From: Mangifera indica | Lineage: Eukaryota; Streptophyta; Magnoliopsida; Sapindales; Anacardiaceae | NCBI RefSeq assembly: GCF_011075055.1 | Contig: NC_058141.1 | Location: 17,431,639-17,495,638, forward strand | Reading direction: 5' to 3' | DNA length: 64,000 nt | Shown here: positions 1 through 11,162 of the stretch, piece by piece | How positions within the stretch are numbered: the first letter of the stretch is position 1 | How the letters are laid out: every line of letters starts with the position of its first letter | Notes under the pieces: generated by a model | The model's database searches: none | Told to the model about the DNA's origin: nothing | What the model saw: the letters and a program-made list of their open reading frames with translations, nothing else | Program-made: the position numbers and the translations under genes

Positions 1-51
1 CCTGCTAAAAAGGAAGCACGAAAGCCAGTTGTGAGAAAGAAGACATACTGA
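1..51 (+). CDS. Possible C-terminal end of a gene entering from the left
   Basis: The first 16 codons read in frame 1 to a TGA at 49-51. They give a short, very basic tail rich in lysine and arginine, ending VRKKTY. Such a basic tail is coding-like, but too little is visible to identify a family or to exclude chance. The rest of the gene, if there is one, lies to the left of the window. Confidence 0.25.
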   Translation, partial: PAKKEARKPVVRKKTY

Positions 52-873
52 AAAATATCATTTTGCACCATGGGTTTTCGAGTGTTAGAATCAAATTCTC
101 CATTCATTTTTCAGAGTTTTGGGAATCACAAGCTAACATTTAGGAGCTGGAACTTTTTCTTTTTCCATACGTTCAATGTAGAATTTCAGAAGAATTAGTG
201 TAGTCAGTAGAAATAACTAGGAATTACTGCAGTTTTGAATTGTACGCTAAATTATCTCACCCAGTCTAGTTTTTGCAGACCTTTTTAGTCGCATAGTTCT
301 CTTTAATGTTTTCACGAATAGATCCTGATGAATTCTCATTATTTCTAGATCTCTGAGTGTATACCAGAGTAATTGGGGACTGCTGCAGCTCCACAAGAAA
401 TTCAATGACTGTTGTCGCCTCTTCTATTTACCAATGTTCACCCTATGATTACATTACATCTGTCTCTGAAGAAGCCCTTCAAAACGCGATCCACTTTGCA
501 AAGGACGGTAAGTCTCTTGACCGTGTACTTTGTGGTTCTGATAATTACATGATCTTATTTCGAGAGCTTGGAAATAGAGGTGAGTGAACAAAGGCTATTC
601 ACCGTTTTGACCTTGCTGTCAAATATAGGAAAAAGACTAAACAAGGAAAATTAGCTAGCGTGGTCATATGTAAGTCCATAAAAGGAAATTCAAGCAAATC
701 TTCAAAAGGATAATGATTTTTCTAATCGAGGTTACTATTGTGAATTGGTGACGGTCACGATTCAGTGTTTATTACAATAAAGCTACAGTAAATCATTAAA
801 TTTAAACTTGGAATTAATACCACATTAAATGACAATCTTTATAATAATTGACATTACTATAAAAGTAAATCTA
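52..873. other. Intergenic stretch left of the pectinesterase cluster
   Basis: No recognisable gene. A 76-codon open frame at 357-587 (+) has fairly coding-like composition and contains a possible splice donor (GGTAAGTC near 509). I do not recognise its product and it could be a chance frame or an isolated exon. From about 676 onward the DNA is homologous to 5240-5460. It is the 3' flank of the pectinesterase gene that was duplicated together with the coding region. Confidence 0.5.
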
Positions 874-2760
874 TTATTTAATTGGCATTTTGGCCAGCCA
901 CCCGTCTTGGTCTATGAATGATCTCGTTAGAAACTGGGTCATGTTAACAGCAGAAGGTTGCTTAGCCCATCGCACTCGCTTGGACGTGTCTGCACCAGGT
1001 CCTTTACAACCTTCTTCCACATATTCAATATTTTGTCTGCAATTATAAATTAAGTGTCAATAATAACAGACTTCCTGGATTTTCAGACTACCACTTAGTT
1101 AATGTGAAAAAGAGATAAATATCATTTCAATATACATTTGATAAATTAGATTATCTATAAAGAGAAAGATAGAAGTCTTACTCCTGGCCAACGTAGTGCC
1201 AAGCATTCCAACCTTCAGGAATCACTACATCTGATAGACTACATCTAATCATGATAACTCTTGAATATGCTCTATATGCTCTCCCAAGATAAGCTTTGCC
1301 AGACCCAGTAATTGCACAATATTTGAACACAAAGCCAGAGGGATCGCTCTTGGAGTTTCTTGCCTGCGCTGTTATATAGCCCTGAGTTCTTTCTGGAGTA
1401 TATATTCCATTTGTAACATTTATCAAACATTTCTGCAAATCATCATACAAAGAATATTAAATGAAGTTAAAAATATTCCAGTAAATTCAAAGACTAGCCA
1501 GGTGGCATCCACACCTCATATATAGACTGGGAACTGCCAAAAATGAAATCTATTACACCTTCAATGTAACATTGGTTGAAGTAATGGCGTCCTGCTGCGT
1601 CCCATAGTGTATCTTGCACCCCAATAAAACCACAGCTATAGAAACCTGATTTATCCCCATATATTATCGCTGCCGAAGCTTGTTTTGTCGGGTTTTCCTC
1701 TGGCCTCAAGGAAGGTACGTTATAGGCATTCTATTAAGAAAAGAAATCAAGCATACGTTTAACCAAGCAGGGATTGCTTTCGCTATTATTTGCGTATATA
1801 ATAAAATTATGTATACATATTTTTGAATGCATAAAATAACACTTAATCATTATGATAATGTCAAAATTGTATATTTAAAAGTACTTATATATAACATTGT
1901 TTTTACGTATACATCCAGATCTAAGTTTGTGCATGCTGAATATTATTAAGGAGGGAAACTATACCTTGAAAGTAATGCCTTTTGCAACGATGTTCTCCGC
2001 ATTTGAAGTGAAAGTAGCACTAGATTCTGTACTTTCATGGTCACTCCATTCAATTATCGTTAATCTGCTGGTTGATCCTTCAAGAAGAATGCATGATTTT
2101 CCCGATGGGATTGTAACTTTCTCCCTGCCCACACACACAAACAAAAAGAACATTATGAAAAAATTTGTAAGTCAGATTCAATAAGTTCTTCTGAGTGTGT
2201 GAGGATGTAATATCTGTTTTCTTACTTATATATTCCAGGATAAATTTGGATGCGTATCCATTTAGTATTGCCAGAAGGAATGGAATCAATGGCCTTTTGA
2301 ATTGATGTGAACTTTGCTCGACCAGAATGAGATACAGTAATAGTATACTCCACCTTATTTGATTGACAATCCAACGCTATGCATACAGTAGATGAAAATA
2401 ATAGCAATATTATAAACAATGATAACTGTTGAAGATGCAGCATTTTGTGTTAGTTTTATAAACCTTTTCACATAATGGTGGCACCCTTATACATATAATA
2501 TAAATCAAGTAATTAAATATATGATTTCAAAAATGAAAAGTAATCTGGATATGCTATGTAGGCAAATACTATTACCATAGATGTACATATTCATTTATAT
2601 AGTTTTAGAAATGTCATTACAATATTTGATATTAATTATATCCATTTCATTTATAAATTAAGTTATTTCTCCATTTATTATTAGGGTGGATAGGAACCAA
2701 ATAGAACCCAAACACTCCTGAATCGAGTTTAGTTGAAATAAAAAATAGTTTAACTTGAAT
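676..2760. repeat. Pectinesterase duplication unit, copy 1
   Basis: This segment aligns by eye with about 5240-7390, on both sides of the gene as well as inside it. The 3' flank shares the stretch around AAATTCAAGCAAATCTTC. The upstream flank shares the block ending GGGTGGATAGGAACCAA, near 2688 here and near 7293 in the other copy. Promoter, gene and terminator region were therefore copied together. Boundaries are approximate. Confidence 0.7.
874..2443 (-). CDS. Pectinesterase (pectin methylesterase), PRO-less type, copy 1
   Basis: Predicted exons, read on the minus strand: 2443-2226, 2124-1965, 1730-1515, 1432-1182, 1036-874. Lengths sum to 1008 nt (335 residues), phases agree, and all introns are GT-AG. 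The N-terminus is a hydrophobic signal peptide (about residues 1-24), so the enzyme should act in the cell wall, de-esterifying homogalacturonan. There is no N-terminal PMEI (PRO) domain. The catalytic set is visible and correctly spaced: Gln143, Gln165-Asp166 in QDTL, Asp187 in DFIFG, and Arg249 in LGRAY. Two departures from the usual consensus stand out. The arginine of the QAxAxR motif is isoleucine (QASAAI), and the tryptophan of GRAW is tyrosine. The protein ends WLAKMPIK. It is the first of three tandem copies. Expression is not shown by the sequence. Confidence 0.85.
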
Positions 2761-3494
2761 TTAATTGAAGTTTGTCGAGCCAAAATTAAAGATAGTTTAA
2801 GTTCAACTAAAATAAAAAATTGTTGATTTGAGTTCATAACTCGAATCCGTAGTTCAAATTTGTAATTCGAATTCAAAGTTTAATTTCACAACTCATTGAT
2901 AAAATAACGTTGTTTTATCTAATAATAAACAAAACAATGTCATTTTGATAATTACTGCACATTATCTAAATCGAGGTGAAAGTTAAGTTCAAATTAAATC
3001 GAATTATCCCTTGATTTGCAAGTCAAACTGAACCAACCTCCCTCTAATTTGAAATATGAAAATCATCATATTACAAAATTGATCTTATTATGATGAATTA
3101 CTTTTTTTATTGTAATTTTAATGGTGCACATATGTTTTCTTTTTTTTTTTCAAGAATAAATTTAATCTATTCAGGATGCTTGGTTGCAATGAACAAACTG
3201 AAAAGCACATGACTATTTAGTCTACAAACACTTATAACGCAAACTACAGTAATATATAATTTTTTTTATTGAATTTGCTCTCTTGAATTTTCCAAGAAAA
3301 TGAACCGATCTAAACAGATTATATTGAATCTAAGTTTAACGAAAAAATAACAGATGTAAAATATTTGAAATTAGCTCCAAAATTGAGAGTTATATGTGTG
3401 AACAACACAAGCAAATGGATCTGAGACTTCTTACTATTATTTGATCATAGAAGAAAATAGGTGAGAAAGTAATTGAGAAATGTAGAAGTCTTAC
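2444..3494. other. Spacer between pectinesterase copies 1 and 2
   Basis: The part up to about 2760 is the upstream flank of copy 1 and matches the flank of copy 3. A weak TATA-like stretch (TATGTATAAG on the minus strand, about 2488-2497) precedes the copy 1 start. The block at about 2690-3050 is low-complexity sequence rich in repeated AATTCGAA-like words and looks like a degenerate insertion. No last exon for copy 2 was found here, although one would be expected. Confidence 0.5.
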
Positions 3495-4616
3495 TCCTGG
3501 CCAATGTCCTGCCAAGCATCCCCCAACCTTCTGGAATCACTACATCTGTTAGATTAGATCTAATCATGATAACTCTTGATTATGGTCTAAAAGCTCTCCA
3601 AAGATAAGCTTTATCAGACCCAGTAATTGTACAATATTTAAGCACAAAGCCAGAGGGATCACTCGAGGAGTCTCTTCCCTGCGCTGTTATATAGCCATAT
3701 TTGTATTGTGGAGTATATATTCCAGTTGTAACATTTATCGAACATGTCTTCAAATCATACAAAGAATATTAAATGAAGTTACAAATATTCCAGTAAACTT
3801 AAAGACGAGCCAGGTGGCATGCACACCTCATATATCGACTGGGCACCGCCGAAAATGAAATCTAGTGCACCTTCAATGTAACATTGGCTGAAGTAATGGC
3901 GCCCTGTTGTGTCCCACAGTGTATCTTGGACCCCAAAAAACATATAGAAAGCTGATTTATCCCGATATATTCTCGCAGCCAAAGCTTGTGTAATCGGGGC
4001 CGCCTCTGGCCTTAATGAAGGTACGTTGTAGGCATTCTATTAGGAAAAGAAATAAAACGTACGTTTAACCAAGCAGGATTTATTTGCGTATAGATCCAGA
4101 TCTAAGGTTATGCATGCTGAATATTATTTGTGAGGGAAACCATAACTTGAAAGAAATGCCTTTAGCAACGATGTTGTCTGGATATGAATTGAAAGTAGCA
4201 CTAGTATCTGTGTTTTCATGGTCACTCCATTCAATTCTCGTTATTCTGCTGCTTGATCCTTCAAGAAAAATGCAAGATTTGTCAGATGGGATTGTAACTT
4301 TCTCCCAGCGCGCACACACACAAATATTATGAAAAATTTATAATTCAGATAAAATAAGTTCATTTGAGTGTTTGAGCATGTATAATCTGTATTATTACTT
4401 CTATATTCCAGGATAAATTTGGATGCGTATCCATTTAGTATTGCCAGAAGGAACCGAATCAATGGCTTTTTGAATTGATGTGAAATTTGCTTGACCAGAA
4501 TGAGATACAGTAAAGGTATACGCGACCTTGTTTGATTGACAATCCAACGCTATGCATACAGTAGAAAAAAATGATAGCAATACTATAAACAAAGATAACC
4601 GTTGAAGATGCAGCAT
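3495..4616 (-). pseudogene. Pectinesterase pseudogene, copy 2
   Basis: The first four exons of the pectinesterase gene are recognisable in order (about 4616-4399, 4293-4140, 4035-3828, 3751-3495). Several changes break the frame. The tyrosine codon near the end of exon 1 is TAG (GI-stop instead of GIYK). In exon 4 the codon after FRP is TAA where copies 1 and 3 have a tyrosine codon. An extra C lies in the run at about 3520-3525 (CATCCCCCAACC). Two residues are missing in exon 3 (YMFFGVQD against [10 protein letters not shown]). No fifth exon like the WLAKxPI end of the other copies was found downstream. It most resembles copy 3. Transcription cannot be judged, but no full-length enzyme can be made. 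Confidence 0.85.
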
Positions 4617-5456
4617 TTTGTGTTAGTTTTATAAGCATTTTCACCTAATGGTAGCCCTTAAAAAATGTGTACTTTGTGAGAAGCGGACGCCCTCATATAT
4701 AATATAAAATATAAACCAAGTAATTTATTATATGGTTCCATAAATGAAAAGAACTTAAGGTATGAGTGTCATACATAATTTTAATATAAAGAATAATATA
4801 TTATCTTATAATTAGATAATTTAAAATTAAAATGTAAAACAATATTTAATAATATAATAATATATTTTTATTTATGAATAATATTATGCATGCATATGAT
4901 TATGTATATAATTTTATTATTTGACATTTTTATATATTTCCAAGATGAGTAATATTATATGTATATATTTTTTATATAGAATTTGATTATACAGATAATG
5001 TGTTATTATATAATTGAGTGTTACTTTATTTTTAATTCTAAATTATTCAATCATATAATGATAGATTATCTGTATATCTAAATTATATATAAAAATTATT
5101 TACGTATAATATTATTGTCCTGAGATGGATATTTGAATAACGATACATGCTGTTGATTAACATGCATAAGTTAGATATTAATATTTTCACCGTAGATAGC
5201 ATTAATGTTTCTCAGAAGTTCATTACATTAATTATACTTTCATATAAAAATTCAAGCAAATCTTCTAAAGGATAATAATTTTTCTAATCGAAGTTACTAC
5301 TGTAAATTGTTGAAGCATGTCGAGCAAACTCATCAGTCTCGATTCGGTGTTTATTAAAATAAAGCCACAGTAAATCATTAAATTAAAACATGATAATTAA
5401 TCCCATATTAAAAGACAATTTTCATAATAATTAACATTCCTATAAAAGTAAATCTA
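4617..5456. other. AT-rich spacer between pectinesterase copies 2 and 3
   Basis: Very AT-rich DNA with dense ATA/TAT words between about 4770 and 5130 and no coding frame. Some of these words recur as inverted partners (for example near 4970-5000 and 5070-5100), which suggests a degraded inverted-repeat element, but I could not define ends. From about 5240 the sequence is the 3' flank of the duplicated pectinesterase unit. Confidence 0.45.
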
Positions 5457-6991
5457 TTAGTTAATTGGCAATTTGGCCATCCATCCGTCTTGGTTTATGA
5501 ATGATCTCGTTAGAAACTGGGTCATATCAACAGCAGAAGGTTCCTTTGCCCATGGCACTCGCTTGGACGTGTCTGCACCAGGTCCTTTACAACCTTCTTC
5601 CACATATTCAGTGTTTTGTCTGCATTTATAAAACAAGTGTCAATAATAAATTAATAAATTTATTCATATAATCTTATATTATAATATCCAATTGAGTAAT
5701 TTTAATATAAGATAAAAAATAAATAATTATATTATTCAATTATAAGTTAATATTTCAGTTTTTATAAATAAATTTGTATAATTTATTTGTAATGGTAGTT
5801 TTATTTTTTGATACATTAGATTATACATGGAGAGAAATGTAGAAGTCTTACTCTTGGCCAATGGCGTGCCAAGCTTCCCATCCTTCTGGAATCACTACAT
5901 CTGATATCGTAGATTTAATCATGATAACTCTTGAATATGGTCTATAAGCTCTCCCAAGATAAGCTTTGCCAGACCCAGTAATTGTACAATATTTAAACAC
6001 AAAGCCAGAGGGATCGCTCGAGCAGTTTCTTCCCTGCGCTGTTATAAAGCCATATTTTTTTTGTGGAGTATATATTCCAGTTGTAACATTTATCGAACAT
6101 TTCTGCAAATCATACAAAGAACATTAAATGAAGTTACAAATATTCCAGCAAATTTAAAGACGAGCCAGGTGGCATGTGCACACCTCATACATAGACTGGG
6201 CGCCGCCAAAAATAAAATCTATTGCACCTTCAATGTAACATTGGCTGAAGTAATGGCGCCCTGTTGCGTCCCACAGTGTATCTTGCACCCCAATAAAACC
6301 ACACTTATAGAAAGCTGATTTATCCCCATATATTCTCGCAGCCAAAGCTTGTGTAATCGGGGTCTCCTCTGGCCTTAATGAAGGTATGTTAAAGGCATTC
6401 TATTAGGAAAAGAAATAAAACGTTCGTTTAACCAAGCAGGGTTTAATTTAGATATGTATTTTTACGTATATAAAGTTATGCATGCTGAATATTGTTAATG
6501 AGGGAAATAATACCTTGAAAGCAATGCCTTTAGCAACGATGTTATTCGGATATGAAGTGAAAGTTGCACTACTATTTGTTTGTTCATGGTCACTCCATTC
6601 AATTATCGTTCTTCTGCTGCTTGATCCTTCAAGAAAAATGCAAGATTTGTCCGATGGGATTGTAACTTTCTCCCTGCACACACACACACAAAAAAAAAAC
6701 ATTATGAGAAATTTATAGTTCAGATTAAATAAGTTCATTTGAGTGTTTGAGCATATATATTCTGTATTATTACTTATATATTCCAGGATAAATTTGGATG
6801 TGTATCCATTTAGTATTGCCAGAAGGAACCGAATCAATGGCTTTTTGAATTGATGTGAATTTTGCTCGACCAGAATGAGATACAGTAATGGTATGCGCCA
6901 CCTTATTTGATTGACAATCCAACGCTATGCATACAGTATATGAAAATAATATCAATATTATAAGCAATGATAACTGTTGAAGATGCGGCAT
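5457..6991 (-). CDS. Pectinesterase (pectin methylesterase), PRO-less type, copy 3
   Basis: Predicted exons on the minus strand: 6991-6774, 6673-6514, 6399-6184, 6102-5852, 5619-5457. They have exactly the same lengths as in copy 1 (218, 160, 216, 251 and 163 nt) and code for 335 residues. A signal peptide occupies about residues 1-24, so a secreted wall enzyme is expected. The catalytic residues are Gln143, Gln165-Asp166, Asp187 and Arg249. Unlike copy 1 it keeps the QALAAR motif, so it is the better candidate for an active enzyme. The aromatic residue after GRA is tyrosine rather than the common tryptophan. The C-terminus is WLAKLPIN. The donor of intron 1 is GTAATA, less standard than GTAAGA in copy 1. 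Confidence 0.87.
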
Positions 6992-9803
6992 TTTGTGTTT
7001 GTTTTACAAGCCTTTTCACAGAATGGTAGCTCTAGAAAAAAGAAAAAAAGAGAAATTATTCTTTGTGAGACCAAGGCAAGCTTTTATATATATAATATAA
7101 ATCTAGTTATTAAGTAATTGTGGTTCAAAAAATGATAAGATACCAGGATATGCTATTTAGGCAGACACTATTACCATAGATGTACATATTTATTCCTAAT
7201 TTTATTTTATAGTTTTAGAAATTTCATTACAATATGTGATATTGAATATATTCATTTTATTTATAATTTAAGTAATTTCTTCATTTCTCATTGGGGTGGA
7301 TAGGAACCAAGAGGAGCCTAATCACCTTTTAGTTATAATTTATTTTGAATAAAAAATAATTCAATTTAGGTTTGACTCAATTCGGTTAAGTCAAAATTAA
7401 TAATACGATAAAAATTTATTATATGCGATTTAGTAAGAATTTATTACTTTTCTACATAAACACGAGATAATAATGAAATATAATTATTAGGTCGTTACAT
7501 TCAGAAAAAGAGACTTTTACTCACGTATTAGGCTCTAATGGAAATACATCTTATTCTTTTTCCTATAATTTGTCACTTTATTGGGTGTTAATATATGAGT
7601 TTGGTCAATAAGATGTTTCACCTTATTACAATTAGTTTACAAGCTTCATGGTGAAATCATCTAATTTCATCTCAAATCCACCCTACAAGTGCCAGGCTTG
7701 CATTTCTAGTCCTCAGCTTTATCCATTACACTAAATGGACAATACGATATGGAGCTATCACTTCAGTATTGATCTATTTTAGGCATGCACATACACACAT
7801 GCTTCTCGTTTGCTACTCATCTTTATTTTCTTAAAAATGATATTCGGATAAAGTCAAGTTTCAATGTCTTGGTTCACTTGGTGATGTCGGTTGGTATGGC
7901 GTCAGGGAATCCTGTGATCGGCTGATCATGAACTGCCAAAAATAGTTACAGCCTTGCCTGGGCCGGTTCACAATGAAGCAAGGATAATCTTGTATGCAGG
8001 GCTTATCTTCTTTGGGAAGATGGGAAGGTAGCCACTATATTTAGAGTATCTAAAGGCAAATGAGAAACATCAACAGCAGAACAACTATAGATTCTGATTC
8101 CTCGTTCACCGAATTTTGCAACCCAGGTGTCAGTTCATTATTACAAAACTCTTCATATTCTCCCATGTCGCCTCCTTTCTTCTTTACCTACACTGCTGGC
8201 AATTTTAGGGTTAATTAATATATTTCAGCTGCAATTGTCAAAGGCCCTTTCACACCTTCTCTTCCCCTCCAAACTCACTCTATAATCCTTCTTCCTCATA
8301 GTAAAACTCACCAACTTTGCAACCACCTCCCATTTGGATATATTCTAAGAGACTGAGCTCTAGACACAAAATCTTGCAGCCTCTCCTCTCTCTTCAAACA
8401 ACCCAGATAAATCAAATCCAAGAGAAAATGATACAATATCAAATGCATTCAAACAAGCCTATCTAGGTAACAAAGTTTTTTTTCGTTTTACAATTCATAC
8501 TCTAATTCAGACAATGATTCATTTTGTTGGATGATCTCACATTCATTACTTCATCCTCCTCAACGTTATAGAGAAAATATCGACAAACGAAAATTGGGTG
8601 GGGGGTGAGAATTGAGAAATGAGTTTAAGGCAAGAGCGTTAAGTATTTTTTAACCTCTTAAATAAGGTCATTTTGTCCATCAACAAAATGATATAGTTTT
8701 ATCACAACATAATTGAAAAAATATATACCAAGTTGTCGCTAGATTAAATTTTTTGGGTCGGTTTTGATATTTTAGAAGGTTGGAATGAGAATCAAAACGG
8801 TTGGTTTTTTAGATTTAAAAATCAAATTGACTTCGTTAAAACAAGTTTATGATAAAAACTAGAATCGAAATATTGGATACTCGACAGTTTCATTCCACCC
8901 AATTTCTTTGTTCAACTTTAGATTTAAGTCAATCTAAAATATCAATTATATATATAATTTTATAAGTTTTTATTAAAGTTTCCTTAAAATAGTATTTATC
9001 ATCCTTGCATGAACAATTGAATCATATTGGTTTGGTTTAAGTACATTTTCAATTAGGGTTTCATTTTATTTGACTTATTCAAATTCAGAATGAATAAATC
9101 GAGTTTGAACCGATTGAAACATTCAAATTTAAATTGTTTTTAAATTGGATTTAAGTCTTAAGTTTATTTATCTCAAGCTAATTCTTTTGAGTTTGAGTCC
9201 ATCTATGTTTGATTTTGTTTAGATTTTCTTTGTCCACAATATAGCTTGGCTTTAATTAGCTGGAAAAATTGTTTCATTAATGTCTTCTCAGAACGTGTAA
9301 GAAAATGATTATTGCCATTAATTTGCATGTGAGCACGTTATTACGCACATGGAGATCAGGAACCCACTTTAGATGAGCCATGTTTGCACTCGGTCATCCA
9401 TTTCCTCTTTCTGTTTGTAAAGTAATATGCATCATAGAGATGCAACAAATGTTTGCTGATTAACAAATTAATTAGAAATGAACAGAAATTAAAGCCACCA
9501 GCTTATTCCATATCTATGCACATGGAGAACGTGCATTCCTTGTTTTTCACCTGATGCGTAAATGGCCCACGATGCCCACAACAACTTATTAGGTTTCATT
9601 GCCAAGTTACGTAGAGTGGATTAGAGGAATGTAAATATAGATTTAAATGTTTAAAAGAAAATATTTTTTATAAATCAGTAATTAGTCAATGGGTACGAAG
9701 CTTGGCATTGATCAAGCCATCATGAAATTTGTCATAATATAATAACGTTGAGTGATGAACTTGATGAAGGTAATTATTTAGAGCAAGCTATCTTTTCTAC
9801 TCC
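6992..9803. other. Long intergenic region after the pectinesterase cluster
   Basis: No supported protein gene. About 7410-7740 has the style of a degenerate transposable element but has no defined ends. A pyrimidine-rich, leader-like stretch at 8150-8430 runs into a 12-codon open frame at 8428-8466 (+). This could be an untranslated leader of a non-coding transcript or chance. About 8740-9250 is low-complexity AT-rich sequence with repeated GGTTT and AAACC words. No tRNA was recognised. Confidence 0.4.
7081..7092 (-). promoter_or_regulatory. Probable TATA box of pectinesterase copy 3
   Basis: On the minus strand this reads TATATATAAAAG and lies about 90 bp upstream of the ATG at 6991, which is compatible with a short 5' leader. 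It is only a sequence match, and the surrounding DNA is AT-rich. Confidence 0.4.
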
Positions 9804-10091
9804 TTAAATGAAAAAAGAGCATGTAGTAATAGTACTATCATCAGTTGATAATTTACATGCTTCGCCGCCTGAAAACATGGAAAGAAGAAGATTCCATAAT
9901 CCATACGCTATCCATAAAGACTGAGGGTGTGTAGTATCGGCGGCGAAGATGCATGCATCTTTGTCTGCAAGATTGTCTCGAATGTCAGATGAACTAAATG
10001 TGGATGTACTTTTGTTCTGAGCCAAACATGTTAAAACATGATTATAGATACTCATGAAAACATTCATCATTTGATGGAAATTAGGGTTCAT
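9804..10091 (-). CDS. Small open reading frame, 95 codons, unknown
   Basis: A single uninterrupted frame runs from an ATG at 10091 to a stop at 9804. The predicted product has methionine- and serine-rich segments and a short hydrophobic stretch (IAYGLWNLLLSMF). I do not recognise it. Codon use is not clearly unlike background, and no upstream promoter element or splice partner stands out. It is listed because its composition is more protein-like than most frames nearby. It could equally be a chance frame. Confidence 0.25.
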   Translation of the reverse strand: MNPNFHQMMNVFMSIYNHVLTCLAQNKSTSTFSSSDIRDNLADKDACIFAADTTHPQSLWIAYGLWNLLLSMFSGGEACKLSTDDSTITTCSFFI

Positions 10092-10640
10092 GGATGTCAG
10101 AAGAAAAAGAAAATCTAGCTTATCCCAACATTGGAATCTGAAATGTCTACTTTTATTGACACAAATATTGACAAATTAATAACAATCTGCAAGCGCTTTA
10201 ATTTATTTTATATGCGTTAGAAATAGGTATCCTGCTTGGAAACATATGCCAACCACCATAATCAAAAGCACTAAATTAAGTTTAGTGGGAGTGTCATGTT
10301 TATTGAGCTGGAATGAGGAAATTGAGGACCCCCAATTCCTATTATCTATGCATTGAATTTGGAAAGAAGAGAGGAATAATCCAGCGTGTTTTGATGAGAA
10401 AAGAGGTGTTAAGTTGGTGGTTTGGGAGGTTGCGGTGGTGGTGAAGAATCATGTGGATGCATGTGCATTGAGTTGGAGAACATGCTCAAAGCAATTAACT
10501 TGGCCTCAATTCTCTTATTCATTTGCCCATCCTCTTGGAGGCCTTCTCTGAAACTGTATTGTGTGGTCCCTATATTCTTGCTGCCTTAAAATAACTTGCA
10601 TTATCCTAATTGGCTACCAACCCACCTCTCAAAAACACCA

Positions 10641-10646
10641 TATAAA
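10641..10646 (+). promoter_or_regulatory. TATA box of the UPBEAT1-like gene
   Basis: A perfect TATAAA lies 103 bp upstream of the ATG at 10749, in the context CACCATATAAAGCCC. The leader between them has no other ATG. Confidence 0.55.
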
Positions 10647-10748
10647 GCCCACGACTACTTAGGCCATTTATGCTACAAGGCCTTTCTCTTGGCAACCAAA
10701 TACAGAGGTGCATACTCAAAAGTTTATACAGAAAAATAATTTCTGAGT

Positions 10749-11162
10749 ATGGGAGTTTCTCAATCTCTTCTTAATTCTTTCTATTTGAAGAGTATCATTC
10801 AAGGAAACGAAGAGTTGTGCAAGATGTCGAGTGAGTCCTTGTGGATCAAAGTTTTGGAAGCACGATCCCAGAGAAGAAGCATTCTAAGGAAACAAAGAGG
10901 TACGATGAAAAATGGTGGACACGTTAAAACCAGGAAGCCTAGAAGGATTTTGATGAAGAAGAAAGCCTGTCTAGAAAGTTCTAGAAGGCCGGCTAACGGG
11001 ATCCAACGTAGGGTCAAGATCCTAAAGAAGCTAATTCCGAACAGCGAGTCGACGGGTTTAGATGGGCTCTTCAGAGAGACAGCTGATTACATTCTGGCTT
11101 TAGAAATGAGAGTAAAAGTCATGCAGATTATGGTTAAGGTATTGGGAGGTTCAGAGGAGTGA
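10749..11162 (+). CDS. UPB1: UPBEAT1-like atypical bHLH transcription factor
   Basis: A single-exon gene of 137 codons. The C-terminal half (about residues 79-133) is a helix-loop-helix: SRRPANGIQRRVKILKKLIP, a short loop, then GLDGLFRETADYILALEM and VKVMQIMVKVL. This second-helix wording is what I recall of UPBEAT1, the Arabidopsis regulator that represses peroxidase genes and so balances reactive oxygen at the root elongation boundary. The region before helix 1 is strongly basic (residues 40-80) but lacks the His-Glu-Arg contacts of classical E-box binders, as in the atypical bHLH group. The N-terminal MGV start fits the family. The internal ATG at 10824 is a possible alternative start. Function in this species is inferred from similarity only. 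Confidence 0.8.
   Translation: MGVSQSLLNSFYLKSIIQGNEELCKMSSESLWIKVLEARSQRRSILRKQRGTMKNGGHVKTRKPRRILMKKKACLESSRRPANGIQRRVKILKKLIPNSESTGLDGLFRETADYILALEMRVKVMQIMVKVLGGSEE

Larger units (their letters stand above)
5240..7390. repeat. Pectinesterase duplication unit, copy 3
   Basis: Partner of 676-2760. Homology extends through the 3' flank, all five exons and introns, and about 400 bp of upstream DNA. It fades after the shared GGATAGGAACCAA block near 7300. Boundaries were set by eye. Confidence 0.7.
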
